The position numbers and the translations under genes are program-made. A stretch of DNA of 5,256 nucleotides from DTU018 sp003444615 (GTDB taxonomy: Bacteria > Bacillota > Syntrophomonadia > Syntrophomonadales > Syntrophomonadaceae), in NCBI GenBank assembly GCA_049656905.1, contig JBASMO010000191.1:1-5256 (forward strand), read 5' to 3'. Below the pieces are notes generated by a model. The model saw only the letters and a list, made by a program, of their open reading frames with translations, did not search any database and was not told where the DNA came from. Positions 1 to 5,256 of the stretch are shown here, one piece after another. How positions within the stretch are numbered: position 1 is the first letter of the stretch; each line of letters starts with the position of its first letter.

Positions 1-1206
1 CGCACCATGGTACCGGTACGCTTTATAGTAGAAGATCCTGCTCTGCAGGGCCAGGTATATTGGGACCAGAGCCAGCAGAAGGTGGCCATGGACTGCCGGG
101 GCCACTACATTGAATTATTCATTGGCAATACACAAGCCCGGGTAGATGGGAAGGCCTACACCCTCGATGCTCCTCCCTATATCTATCAGGGGCGTACCTA
201 TGTACCCTTGCGGTTTTTGTCTGAAAACCTAGGGGCCCGGGTAGTATGGCAGGCTTCCCAGCGCCGGGTTGATATTCAGTTTAGTCAGTCTCAGCCCCGG
301 GTGTTTGCTTATTATTACTATACTCCCTGGGATGAGCTGGAAGAGAACGCCCACCTGTTTACGGAAATAGCTTTTCGCTGGTTTGCTACCAACAGCAATG
401 GGGACCTTTATTACGAATATAAAGCGGATTATGCCAAAACCCTGGCCTGGGCAAAATCTAAGGGAATACGTACCCATGCCAGTGTAGTTTTAATGGGCAG
501 TGATGTTTTGCACACTCTGTTATCTAGTAAATCTAACCGCACCCGTTTAATCAACGGATTAGTCCAGGAAGTTAAGAAAAGCGGTTATGATGGGGTAAAC
601 ATTGATTTTGAATTGATGGCTGCCAGTGATGCGGGTAACTTTACGGCCTTTTTAAGAGAATTGAAACAGGCCCTGGGAGCAGAAAAAGAACTGTCGGTAG
701 CAGTATTTGGCCGTACCGGCAAAGAAAAATGGCCTACTCCTTACCAGTATGATAAAATCGGTCAAATCGCCGATAGCGTGGTGGTGATGGCCTATGATTA
801 CCATTACACCACCTCTGCCCCGGGAGCCATTGCTCCTCTGTGGTGGGTTAAAGAGGTTGCCCAGTACATGAGTAAGGTTATGCCGGCGGAAAAGGTATTG
901 ATGGGTATGGCTACCTACGGTTATGACTGGCCTAAAGACACTAAGGCCACCTCGGTAACTGCCCAGAAGCTGGCTCAACTCCGGAGCAATTACCAGGTAC
1001 AAAGTCATTGGGATGAGGAAAGCTACAGTCCTTACTACACTTACTGGGATGAACAAGGACGCTACCATGAAGTATGGCTGGAAAACCATAAGAGCTTAAC
1101 TGCCAAATGGGAGGTAGTAACCGACTATAATTTAGGAGGAGTTTCCTTCTGGCGTATCGGCACCGGCTTCACTGATCTGTATCAGATGCTGGAGGAACAG
1201 CGATAA
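1..1206 (+). CDS. GH18 glycoside hydrolase (YaaH/SleL-like) with copper-amine-oxidase-like N-terminal domain, 5' partial
   Basis: This is probably an exported N-acetylglucosaminidase-type enzyme acting on peptidoglycan or spore cortex. The frame is open from base 1 and begins inside a conserved motif (RTMVPVRF), so the real start and any signal peptide lie upstream; the ATG at 7 is internal. Numbering from that Met, residues 1 to about 92 form a copper-amine-oxidase N-terminal-like domain, with RTxVPxRF seen twice, 64 residues apart (bases 1 and 193), each followed by a V-x-W segment. Despite the name, such domains are usually extracellular wall-associated modules without oxidase activity. 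Residues about 98-396 are the GH18 barrel: DGVNIDFE at 195-202 puts the catalytic acid at E202 (bases 610-612), followed by MAYDYHY (261-267) and the late-strand Trp in FWRIG (381-385). DGVNIDFE resembles spore-cortex hydrolases more than classical chitinases. No LysM repeats are visible. Family assignment is firm; the substrate is inferred. Confidence 0.9.
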   Translation, partial: RTMVPVRFIVEDPALQGQVYWDQSQQKVAMDCRGHYIELFIGNTQARVDGKAYTLDAPPYIYQGRTYVPLRFLSENLGARVVWQASQRRVDIQFSQSQPRVFAYYYYTPWDELEENAHLFTEIAFRWFATNSNGDLYYEYKADYAKTLAWAKSKGIRTHASVVLMGSDVLHTLLSSKSNRTRLINGLVQEVKKSGYDGVNIDFELMAASDAGNFTAFLRELKQALGAEKELSVAVFGRTGKEKWPTPYQYDKIGQIADSVVVMAYDYHYTTSAPGAIAPLWWVKEVAQYMSKVMPAEKVLMGMATYGYDWPKDTKATSVTAQKLAQLRSNYQVQSHWDEESYSPYYTYWDEQGRYHEVWLENHKSLTAKWEVVTDYNLGGVSFWRIGTGFTDLYQMLEEQR

Positions 1207-1214
1207 GCACTAGT

Positions 1215-2021
1215 TTAAGGGACGATTTGTACTGGGGTGCCGATATCAACCAGGTCGTAGAGTTCATTAACATCTCTGTTGTACATGCGGATACACCCGC
1301 CCGAGGCCGGGGTGCCTATGGTGGACTCGTCATTGGTGCCATGGATTCCAAACTTTTGACCTAGGGGGGAGCGGGGGTCATCGCCTCCGTCCCATTTATT
1401 ACCCCGTTCATCCTTGGAATAAGGAACTGCCAGTCCCATCCAGCGGGTACCCATGGGTGATTCGGGATCGCGGCCTTTGGGAAAAGGCATCTTGTTAACT
1501 ATACGGAAATCACCTTCCGGCGTATACCAGGGCATTTTGCCTGTGGAAACCTTATATGATTTAAGCAGCCAACCGTCGGCATAGAGATAAAGGCGGTTGG
1601 CTTCTTTTTCTATGCGAATACTCTGTCCTTCATCGTGAAGGGAGCGGGGATATTTAAGCAGCAGCCTGATCTCCGGTTTAAGTTCTACTACATAGTGAAG
1701 GTGTGAGCCGGACAGCACCACGGCACTGTCGATACTATAATCCATTAAAGGAGCCTGACCGGAGGGTTTGGCCGACAAGCGGTAGGCAAGTTTCACATCT
1801 GCTTCCTCTAAGGGGATAGTTTTGATAGGCAGGTTGTTTTTTCTAATAGAGACTACACCGGGTCCGGCCAATAGCTGGTAGCCGTCCTGAATAACCAAGG
1901 GTTTCAGGTTTTCCGTCGGGGAGGGCGGCTTCTCAGCCGGAGGAGCACTCTGGCAGCCAGCCCAGCAAACCAATAGTGCCAACAACAAGAAGGCAATAAA
2001 GCCGATGCTATTTCTGACCAC
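1215..2021 (-). CDS. L,D-transpeptidase (YkuD) domain lipoprotein
   Basis: This is a probable membrane-anchored L,D-transpeptidase-fold protein that modifies or cross-links peptidoglycan outside the membrane. The frame extends up to a GTG at 2057, and numbering here uses that longest form (280 residues). The YkuD domain covers about 146-279. Its catalytic signature is HGT (239-241), then S252-G-G-C255-I-R-M, with C255 as nucleophile. The N terminus has a hydrophobic stretch (19-31) ending in WAGC, so C35 is the likely lipidated residue, although Trp at -3 is unusual for a lipobox. A Pro/Ser/Glu linker follows. Residues about 50-145 match nothing I recognise. Start choice: GTG 2057 has no ribosome site and ATG 2030 directly abuts GGGGGA, whereas GTG 2021 has GGGGGA nine bases upstream and gives a compact signal peptide (MVRNSIGF...). 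I therefore prefer 2021, with moderate certainty. The gene converges on the GH18 gene with an 8-base gap. Confidence 0.9.
   Translation of the reverse strand: MVRNSIGFIAFLLLALLVCWAGCQSAPPAEKPPSPTENLKPLVIQDGYQLLAGPGVVSIRKNNLPIKTIPLEEADVKLAYRLSAKPSGQAPLMDYSIDSAVVLSGSHLHYVVELKPEIRLLLKYPRSLHDEGQSIRIEKEANRLYLYADGWLLKSYKVSTGKMPWYTPEGDFRIVNKMPFPKGRDPESPMGTRWMGLAVPYSKDERGNKWDGGDDPRSPLGQKFGIHGTNDESTIGTPASGGCIRMYNRDVNELYDLVDIGTPVQIVP
1564..1609 (+). terminator. Terminator-like hairpin, antisense to the YkuD gene
   Basis: Bases 1567-1577 pair with 1592-1602 (AGCCAACCGTC with GGCGGTTGGCT, one G-U pair), leaving a 14-base loop. After a single mismatch, AAG at 1563-1565 can also pair with CTT at 1604-1606. 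The plus-strand 3' arm runs straight into a T-rich tract (TCTTTTTC, 1603-1610), as in an intrinsic terminator. It sits inside the minus-strand YkuD coding sequence, about 360 bases past the end of the GH18 gene, so it could stop read-through from that gene. The loop is long for a classic terminator and coding constraint could produce the repeat by chance, so this is tentative. Confidence 0.35.
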
Positions 2022-2094
2022 CTGTTCCATTCCCCCAGCACACCCCAGACTTTCCACTTAATACACTTATCTAATCTGCTCGCTTTACTCCAAT

Positions 2095-2106
2095 TTCATG
2101 CATGAA
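2095..2106. repeat. 12-base perfect palindrome in the divergent intergenic region
   Basis: TTCATGCATGAA reads identically on both strands. It lies between the divergent YkuD and uracil-glycosylase genes, just upstream of where the -35 region of the rightward promoter should fall. The position would suit an operator for a dimeric regulator, but no known consensus is matched, and one such palindrome is expected by chance in a window of this size. Confidence 0.3.
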
Positions 2107-2107
2107 T

Positions 2108-2136
2108 CGCCAACCCTTTACGGTTTACGATATAAT
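2108..2136 (+). promoter_or_regulatory. Candidate promoter of the udg-tsaE-tsaB-rimI-tsaD operon
   Basis: A perfect TATAAT -10 box sits at 2131-2136, in an A/T-rich stretch 67 bases before the uracil-glycosylase start. The -35 region (around 2108-2113) is a poor match to TTGACA and there is no TGn extended -10, so the promoter may be weak or activator-dependent. Transcription would begin near 2143, giving a leader of about 60 bases. On the opposite strand a weaker pair (TTGGAG at 2093-2088, GATAAG at 2071-2066, 16-base spacer) could serve the YkuD gene. If real, it would place that transcript's start too close to GTG 2057 for normal initiation there. Confidence 0.45.
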
Positions 2137-2158
2137 AAGAATCATTAATAGGAAATTA

Positions 2159-2175
2159 TTAGCTTACCAAGCTAA
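2159..2175 (+). promoter_or_regulatory. 7-bp hairpin in the leader of the udg-tsa operon
   Basis: TTAGCTT (2159-2165) and AAGCTAA (2169-2175) are exact inverted copies around a 3-base ACC spacer. The element lies between the TATAAT box and the ribosome-binding site, about 28 bases before the start codon. It could be a short leader hairpin or an operator half-site pair. No T-tract follows, so it is not an intrinsic terminator. The structure is seen directly; a function is only inferred. Confidence 0.35.
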
Positions 2176-2190
2176 GGTTATAAAAGGGGC

Positions 2191-2196
2191 AGGAGG
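2191..2196 (+). promoter_or_regulatory. Ribosome-binding site that fixes the uracil-glycosylase start
   Basis: A perfect AGGAGG lies 7 bases before ATG 2204. The in-frame ATG 102 bases further upstream (2102) has no such site and would also start ahead of the TATAAT box, so 2204 is the supported start. Confidence 0.85.
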
Positions 2197-2203
2197 GGAG
2201 ACA

Positions 2204-2896
2204 ATGTCTACAGAACAGCCTGGTCTATTTGAGGAAATTGAACCAGAGTCCCAAGCAGTACCTGAGGAGAGACTGGTAATAAAACCTGCTGCAGCTATGG
2301 AGCCTTTTTTGGCCGGTGTTGAGCTGGGGGACGCTTATCCGGAAATAGATGATCATCGCCAACTGTTAGAAACAGCCCTTAAGTGCCAGCGGTGTCGTTT
2401 ACGGGGAACCTGTAAGCAGGTAGTTTTTGCTGACGGCTCACCGGTATCCCGTATAATGTTTATTGGTGAAGGCCCAGGGAAAGATGAAGATATACAGGGG
2501 CGCCCTTTTGTAGGAAGGGCAGGGCAGCTTCTGGACAGGATACTCGAGGCCGCCAGTTTTAATCGCCAGGAGGTATATATAACCAATGTGGTTAAGTGCC
2601 GGCCTCCCGATAATCGCTTGCCTAATCCGGATGAAATTAACCTGTGCCGCGGTTATCTAGAAGCGCAGATTCGCATTATTCGCCCGGCCATCATAGTCTG
2701 TTTAGGCTCCCTGGCTAGTCAGGTGGTCATAGACCCTAAAGCGCGTATCACTAAAATTAGAGGCCAGTGGTTTCAAAGGCAGGGAATAAAGATAATGGCG
2801 ACTTTTCACCCGGCCGCTTTGCTGAGAAATGAAGGATACAAACGTCCGGTGTGGGAGGATTTTAAGAAGATTCGTGATGAGTATCACCGTTTATAG
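2204..2896 (+). CDS. Family 4 uracil-DNA glycosylase (iron-sulfur type)
   Basis: It removes uracil from DNA, arising from cytosine deamination or dUMP misincorporation, as the first step of base-excision repair in the cytoplasm. The product is 230 residues. Family 4 marks are all present: four likely 4Fe-4S cysteines, C61 and C64 (KCQRC), C132 (VKCRPP) and C148 (NLCRGY); motif A GEGPGKDED (88-96); PFVGRAGQ (101-108), which helps form the uracil pocket; and FHPAALLR (201-208), the second active-site motif. Older annotations call such proteins phage SPO1 DNA polymerase-related. The first ~55 residues are an acidic, Pro/Glu-rich extension before the fold, longer than in compact thermophile homologues; it contains QPGLF at 5-9. 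The gene leads the operon, ending 13 bases before tsaE. The start at 2204 is chosen because of a perfect AGGAGG 7 bases upstream. Confidence 0.95.
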   Translation: MSTEQPGLFEEIEPESQAVPEERLVIKPAAAMEPFLAGVELGDAYPEIDDHRQLLETALKCQRCRLRGTCKQVVFADGSPVSRIMFIGEGPGKDEDIQGRPFVGRAGQLLDRILEAASFNRQEVYITNVVKCRPPDNRLPNPDEINLCRGYLEAQIRIIRPAIIVCLGSLASQVVIDPKARITKIRGQWFQRQGIKIMATFHPAALLRNEGYKRPVWEDFKKIRDEYHRL

Positions 2897-2899
2897 GAG
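2895..2899 (+). promoter_or_regulatory. Ribosome-binding site that decides the tsaE start
   Basis: AGGAG overlaps the stop codon of the uracil-glycosylase gene and lies 10 bases before ATG 2910, suggesting translational coupling. Upstream in-frame starts (2829, 2877) lie within the preceding gene and are less well placed. Confidence 0.6.
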
Positions 2900-2909
2900 T
2901 GACAAGTGG

Positions 2910-3386
2910 ATGCAGCAATGTATACCCGGTGAAGAAGATATGATAAGATTGGGAATGTTCCTGGGCACATTCTTAAAAGGTGAGGAGATAATCTACCTTC
3001 GAGGAGAGCTGGGTGCGGGTAAAACCACACTGGTTCGCGGTATTTTACGGGGATTAGGGTTTACCGGCCGGGTAACCAGCCCTTCATTTACTCTAATGAA
3101 TGTATATGACTCCCAGCCTCCGGTTTATCATTTTGATTTTTACCGGTTGGAAGGGGGAGACCTGACTGATCTGGGACTGGAAGACTATCTGGGTAAAAAG
3201 GGGATCACGATTATAGAATGGCCGGAAATTGGTGCCTCTGATCTTCCTCAGGATGCCTTGATAATCAATATCGAACTGGTGGAGGGGGACTATGATCGGG
3301 AAAGAATGGTTACCATCCAGGCCAGCGGCCCCGAACACATTAAGCTTTTAGAGGAGCTGACTCAAAATGTACCTACTGGCTATTGA
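2910..3386 (+). CDS. tsaE: tRNA threonylcarbamoyladenosine biosynthesis ATPase TsaE
   Basis: This is the cytoplasmic P-loop ATPase of the bacterial t6A machinery. It binds the TsaB-TsaD dimer, and its ATP hydrolysis is needed for repeated cycles of threonylcarbamoyl transfer to A37 of tRNA. The product is 158 residues, normal for the family. Walker A is GELGAGKTT (32-40), followed by the family motif TSPSF (56-60), HFDFYRL (74-80, with an acidic residue likely to act in Mg/ATP chemistry) and EWPE (103-106). The start at ATG 2910 follows from an AGGAG 10 bases upstream and from the usual length of sequence before the first strand. ATG 2877 would add 11 residues and overlap the glycosylase gene by 20 bases; it cannot be excluded. 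The 3' end overlaps tsaB by 20 bases. Confidence 0.95.
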   Translation: MQQCIPGEEDMIRLGMFLGTFLKGEEIIYLRGELGAGKTTLVRGILRGLGFTGRVTSPSFTLMNVYDSQPPVYHFDFYRLEGGDLTDLGLEDYLGKKGITIIEWPEIGASDLPQDALIINIELVEGDYDRERMVTIQASGPEHIKLLEELTQNVPTGY

Positions 3387-4083
3387 CAGTGCTACTCAGG
3401 TAGCCGGGGTAGCCTTGCTGCAAGACGAACAGCTGGTGGTTGAAGAGTTTGCCAATATTGGCTTGACTCATTCAGAAACCTTAATGCCTATGGTGGACCA
3501 GGTACTAAATAATGCGAGCGTAACTGTAAGACAGCTGGATGCAATTGCCGTCACTATTGGTCCGGGCTCTTTTACCGGTTTGCGCATTGGACTGGCCGCT
3601 GCCAAGGGCTTAGCTATGGCTGCCGATAAACCATTAATTGGTATATCTACTCTGGAAGTTTTAGCTCATAACTTAAGCTACAGTCCCTTACTGGCGGGTA
3701 CTATTCTGGATGCTCGCAAAGGAGAAATATACGGGGCTTGTTTTGATATAAGTCAGGCATATCCACAGCGTTTGGGAGAAGAGGTGGCCTGTTCGCCGGA
3801 AGATTTTTGCCGGGAGGCCGACCATTGGCTCAAGGAAACTGACCGACCCGGCTTAGTTTTGCTGGGGGACGGTTTTACCAGTTATAGACAGGTGTTTATT
3901 GAGCACTGGGGAGATAAGCTGCGGCTGCTTCCTCCACATCAGCAGTTACCCCGGGCCGCTTCTTTAGCTAGCCTGGCCAGGTTAAAGGCACTGCGCTGTG
4001 ATTATTCTGACAGGTTATTGCTGCGGCCCACTTATATCCGTCTTTCGGAGGCGCAGAATAGGTTGGGAGTAGGAGAATTGTAA
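3367..4083 (+). CDS. tsaB: tRNA threonylcarbamoyladenosine biosynthesis protein TsaB
   Basis: This is the inactive ASKHA-fold paralogue of TsaD that forms the TsaB-TsaD scaffold for t6A synthesis and recruits TsaE. The product is 238 residues, typical in length. Visible marks are the N-terminal IDSAT (6-10), LTHSETLMP (33-41), the family hallmark GPGSFTGLRIG (65-75), LDARKGEIY (114-122) in the second half, and the C-terminal PTYIRLSEAQ (221-230). It lacks the HxxxH metal site of TsaD, as expected. ATG 3367 lies within the end of tsaE and is served by GAGGAG (3351-3356) 10 bases upstream, pointing to coupled translation. The stop codon directly abuts the rimI start. Older annotations call it YeaZ or a glycoprotease-like protein, and it has no known protease activity. 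Confidence 0.95.
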   Translation: MYLLAIDSATQVAGVALLQDEQLVVEEFANIGLTHSETLMPMVDQVLNNASVTVRQLDAIAVTIGPGSFTGLRIGLAAAKGLAMAADKPLIGISTLEVLAHNLSYSPLLAGTILDARKGEIYGACFDISQAYPQRLGEEVACSPEDFCREADHWLKETDRPGLVLLGDGFTSYRQVFIEHWGDKLRLLPPHQQLPRAASLASLARLKALRCDYSDRLLLRPTYIRLSEAQNRLGVGEL

Positions 4084-4536
4084 ATGGGGACATCCAATTA
4101 CCTGGTACGCCGTATGACGGAGCGGGACTTGGATCATGTAATGGCTATTGAGCAACAGGTTTTTACCTTGCCCTGGTCCCGGCAGTCCTACATGAGCGAA
4201 TTGAAAAATCAATTTGCTACTTATCTGGTTTGCGATCGAGAGGCCCAGTTAGCGGGTTACATAGGTATCTGGGTGGTTTTTGATGAAGCCCACATCACCA
4301 ATATAGCGGTGGATCCTAAATGGCGCGGGCAAGGCTTAGGAAGAGTATTGATGGAGGAAGTGGAAAAGATCGCCCGGCAGAAAAAAGCCCTGCGTATCCT
4401 GCTGGAAGTGCGTCCGTCCAATCATGCTGCCCTGTCACTGTATCATAGCCTGGACTACATGGAAACGGGCCGCCGCCCCGGATATTATACTGACAATGGT
4501 GAGGATGCCATTATCATGACCAAATTACTTTTTTAG
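4084..4536 (+). CDS. rimI: Ribosomal protein S18-alanine N-acetyltransferase family protein RimI
   Basis: This GNAT-fold enzyme transfers acetyl from acetyl-CoA to a protein N-terminal amine; the classical substrate is ribosomal protein S18, but the real targets in this lineage are not shown by sequence. The product is 150 residues, the normal length. The acetyl-CoA pyrophosphate loop is RGQGLG (81-86). LEVRPSN (107-113) carries E108, and Y120 sits in SLYHSLDY; they correspond by motif to the catalytic Glu and Tyr of E. coli RimI. The C-terminal RPGYYTDNGEDAIIMTK is also typical. The start at ATG 4084 immediately follows the tsaB stop, with AGGAG 8 bases upstream inside the end of tsaB. Its place between tsaB and tsaD is a recurrent arrangement in Firmicutes and supports RimI over other GNAT enzymes. 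Confidence 0.93.
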   Translation: MGTSNYLVRRMTERDLDHVMAIEQQVFTLPWSRQSYMSELKNQFATYLVCDREAQLAGYIGIWVVFDEAHITNIAVDPKWRGQGLGRVLMEEVEKIARQKKALRILLEVRPSNHAALSLYHSLDYMETGRRPGYYTDNGEDAIIMTKLLF

Positions 4537-4548
4537 GGGATGCGAAAA

Positions 4549-5256
4549 ATGCCATATATCTTGGGAATAGAGACCTCTTGTGATGAGACTGCCGCGGCGG
4601 TAGTTGAAAACGGGCGGCACATACTTTCTAATATAGTAAACTCGCAGATTGATATTCATCGTCTTTTTGGCGGTGTAGTTCCCGAAGTAGCTTCCCGCAA
4701 ACATGTGGAAAATATAGGCCTGGTAGTGGAAAAAGCTATAGCCGATAGTGGGCTGACCATGGCCGACTTAGATGCTGTAGCGGTTACCAACCGGCCAGGT
4801 TTAATAGGAGCTTTATTAGTAGGTCTGTCCTTTGCCAAAGCCTTTGCTTACGGACTGAATATACCTCTTATTACCGTTAATCACCTATATGGTCACATAT
4901 ATGCCAATATCATAGAACACCCGCATATAGAGTTTCCTGCTATTTGCCTGGTGGTGTCCGGTGGTCATACCAGCCTGTTGTTGATGGAAAATGAGAGTGA
5001 TTACCAGCTTATCGGCGAGACCCTGGATGATGCTGCGGGGGAGGCTTTTGATAAAGTAGCGCGTTTTCTGGGCTTAGGGTATCCAGGTGGCCCAGCTATT
5101 CAAAAAGCCGCTGCATCAGGACAGCCAGGACGCTATTCGCTACCCCGGGTATTCTTAACTCGCTCTGACTTGGATTTTAGTTTCAGTGGGCTAAAGACGG
5201 CGGTTATGAACCAGTGGCGTAAGGCGCAGCAGAGGGGAGAGGCCCATGTTAATGAT
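4549..5256 (+). CDS. tsaD: tRNA N6-adenosine threonylcarbamoyltransferase TsaD, 3' partial
   Basis: This is the catalytic subunit that moves the threonylcarbamoyl group from TC-AMP to N6 of A37 in tRNAs reading ANN codons. 236 codons are present, about 70% of the usual ~335-345, and the frame is still open at the window end. Motifs are GIETSCDET (6-14), GGVVPEVASRKH (41-52), the metal ligands H112 and H116 in HLYGH, SGGHTSL (137-143), DDAAGEAFDK (160-169), GYPGGP (177-182) and DFSFSGLKTA (209-218). The C-terminal Asp metal ligand lies beyond the window. The usual GPGL loop reads N81-R82-P83-G84-L85, so the first Gly is replaced by Arg. ATG 4549 is chosen because AGGGG (4535-4539) lies 9 bases upstream; in-frame ATG 4540 directly abuts that site. 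The gap to rimI is 12 bases. Older names are Gcp and YgjD, once thought to be a glycoprotease. Confidence 0.95.
   Translation, partial: MPYILGIETSCDETAAAVVENGRHILSNIVNSQIDIHRLFGGVVPEVASRKHVENIGLVVEKAIADSGLTMADLDAVAVTNRPGLIGALLVGLSFAKAFAYGLNIPLITVNHLYGHIYANIIEHPHIEFPAICLVVSGGHTSLLLMENESDYQLIGETLDDAAGEAFDKVARFLGLGYPGGPAIQKAAASGQPGRYSLPRVFLTRSDLDFSFSGLKTAVMNQWRKAQQRGEAHVND

Noticed and set aside
7..300. Reading the first domain as a true copper amine oxidase
   Set aside because: Only the N-terminal-like module is present, and the catalytic oxidase domain with its topaquinone site is absent. The catalytic part of the protein is GH18.
229..477. 82-codon open frame antisense to the GH18 gene
   Set aside because: It is a shadow frame without recognisable protein features.
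652..1089. 145-codon open frame antisense to the GH18 domain
   Set aside because: It is fully inside a well-supported gene on the other strand, with no recognisable domain. It looks like a shadow of biased codon use.
2102..2203. 34-residue N-terminal extension of the uracil glycosylase from ATG 2102
   Set aside because: It has no ribosome site, would start ahead of the TATAAT box, and spans the leader hairpin. ATG 2204 has a perfect AGGAGG at 7 bases.
2353..2887. Two short minus-strand open frames (77 and 61 codons) within the uracil-glycosylase gene
   Set aside because: They are antisense to the iron-sulfur and active-site motifs of a clear gene, with no domain of their own.
2829..2909. 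27-residue N-terminal extension of TsaE into the glycosylase gene
   Set aside because: It lies within conserved glycosylase coding sequence. TsaE proteins are usually about 150-160 residues, and ATG 2910 has a suitable ribosome site.
3093..3338. 81-codon minus-strand open frame within tsaE
   Set aside because: It is antisense to conserved TsaE motifs and carries no recognisable domain.
4015..4212. 65-codon minus-strand open frame across the tsaB-rimI junction
   Set aside because: Both plus-strand genes are intact here, and the frame shows no recognisable features.
4656..4838. 60-codon minus-strand open frame within tsaD
   Set aside because: It is antisense to conserved TsaD motifs and has low-complexity Thr/Ser/Lys content typical of shadow frames.
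1..5256. Mobile element, CRISPR array, tRNA or rRNA gene, or novel defence system
   Set aside because: I saw no transposase, spaced direct repeats or RNA-gene-like sequence, and nearly every base is accounted for by six conserved-family genes plus a partial tsaD.

Overview
This window looks like ordinary chromosomal DNA from a spore-forming member of the Firmicutes, probably class Clostridia. Three things suggest this: a copper-amine-oxidase-like N-terminal domain joined to a YaaH/SleL-type GH18 domain, a YkuD lipoprotein, and a family 4 uracil-DNA glycosylase placed just ahead of the tsaE-tsaB-rimI-tsaD block. Base composition is intermediate, ribosome-binding sites are strong, and ATA and AGG codons are used freely. 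The genus cannot be read from the sequence alone.

Left part (1-2057): two cell-wall genes face each other. A 5'-truncated glycoside hydrolase (GH18) on the plus strand ends 8 bases before the end of a minus-strand gene for an L,D-transpeptidase-fold (YkuD) lipoprotein. There is no room for a terminator between them. The best terminator-like hairpin for plus-strand transcripts lies about 360 bases downstream, inside the YkuD gene.

Middle (about 2022-2203): a divergent intergenic region of roughly 180 bases. It holds a perfect TATAAT box, a 12-base perfect palindrome and a 7-bp hairpin in the predicted leader of the rightward operon.

Right part (2204-5256): a tight rightward operon of five genes, udg (family 4), tsaE, tsaB, rimI and tsaD. 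The tsaD gene runs off the window. tsaE overlaps tsaB by 20 bases, tsaB abuts rimI, and the other gaps are 12-13 bases. TsaB, TsaD and TsaE together attach the threonylcarbamoyl group to A37 of ANN-decoding tRNAs (t6A); the fourth partner, TsaC/TsaC2, is not in the window. RimI is the N-alpha-acetyltransferase commonly found beside them. The uracil glycosylase adds a DNA-repair function to the same transcript.

I see no mobile element, CRISPR array, RNA gene or clearly new system. The points worth a second look are small: an arginine in the usual GPG loop of TsaD, a possible sliding-clamp-binding peptide at the N terminus of the uracil glycosylase, the antisense terminator-like hairpin, and the leader and palindrome elements upstream of the operon.
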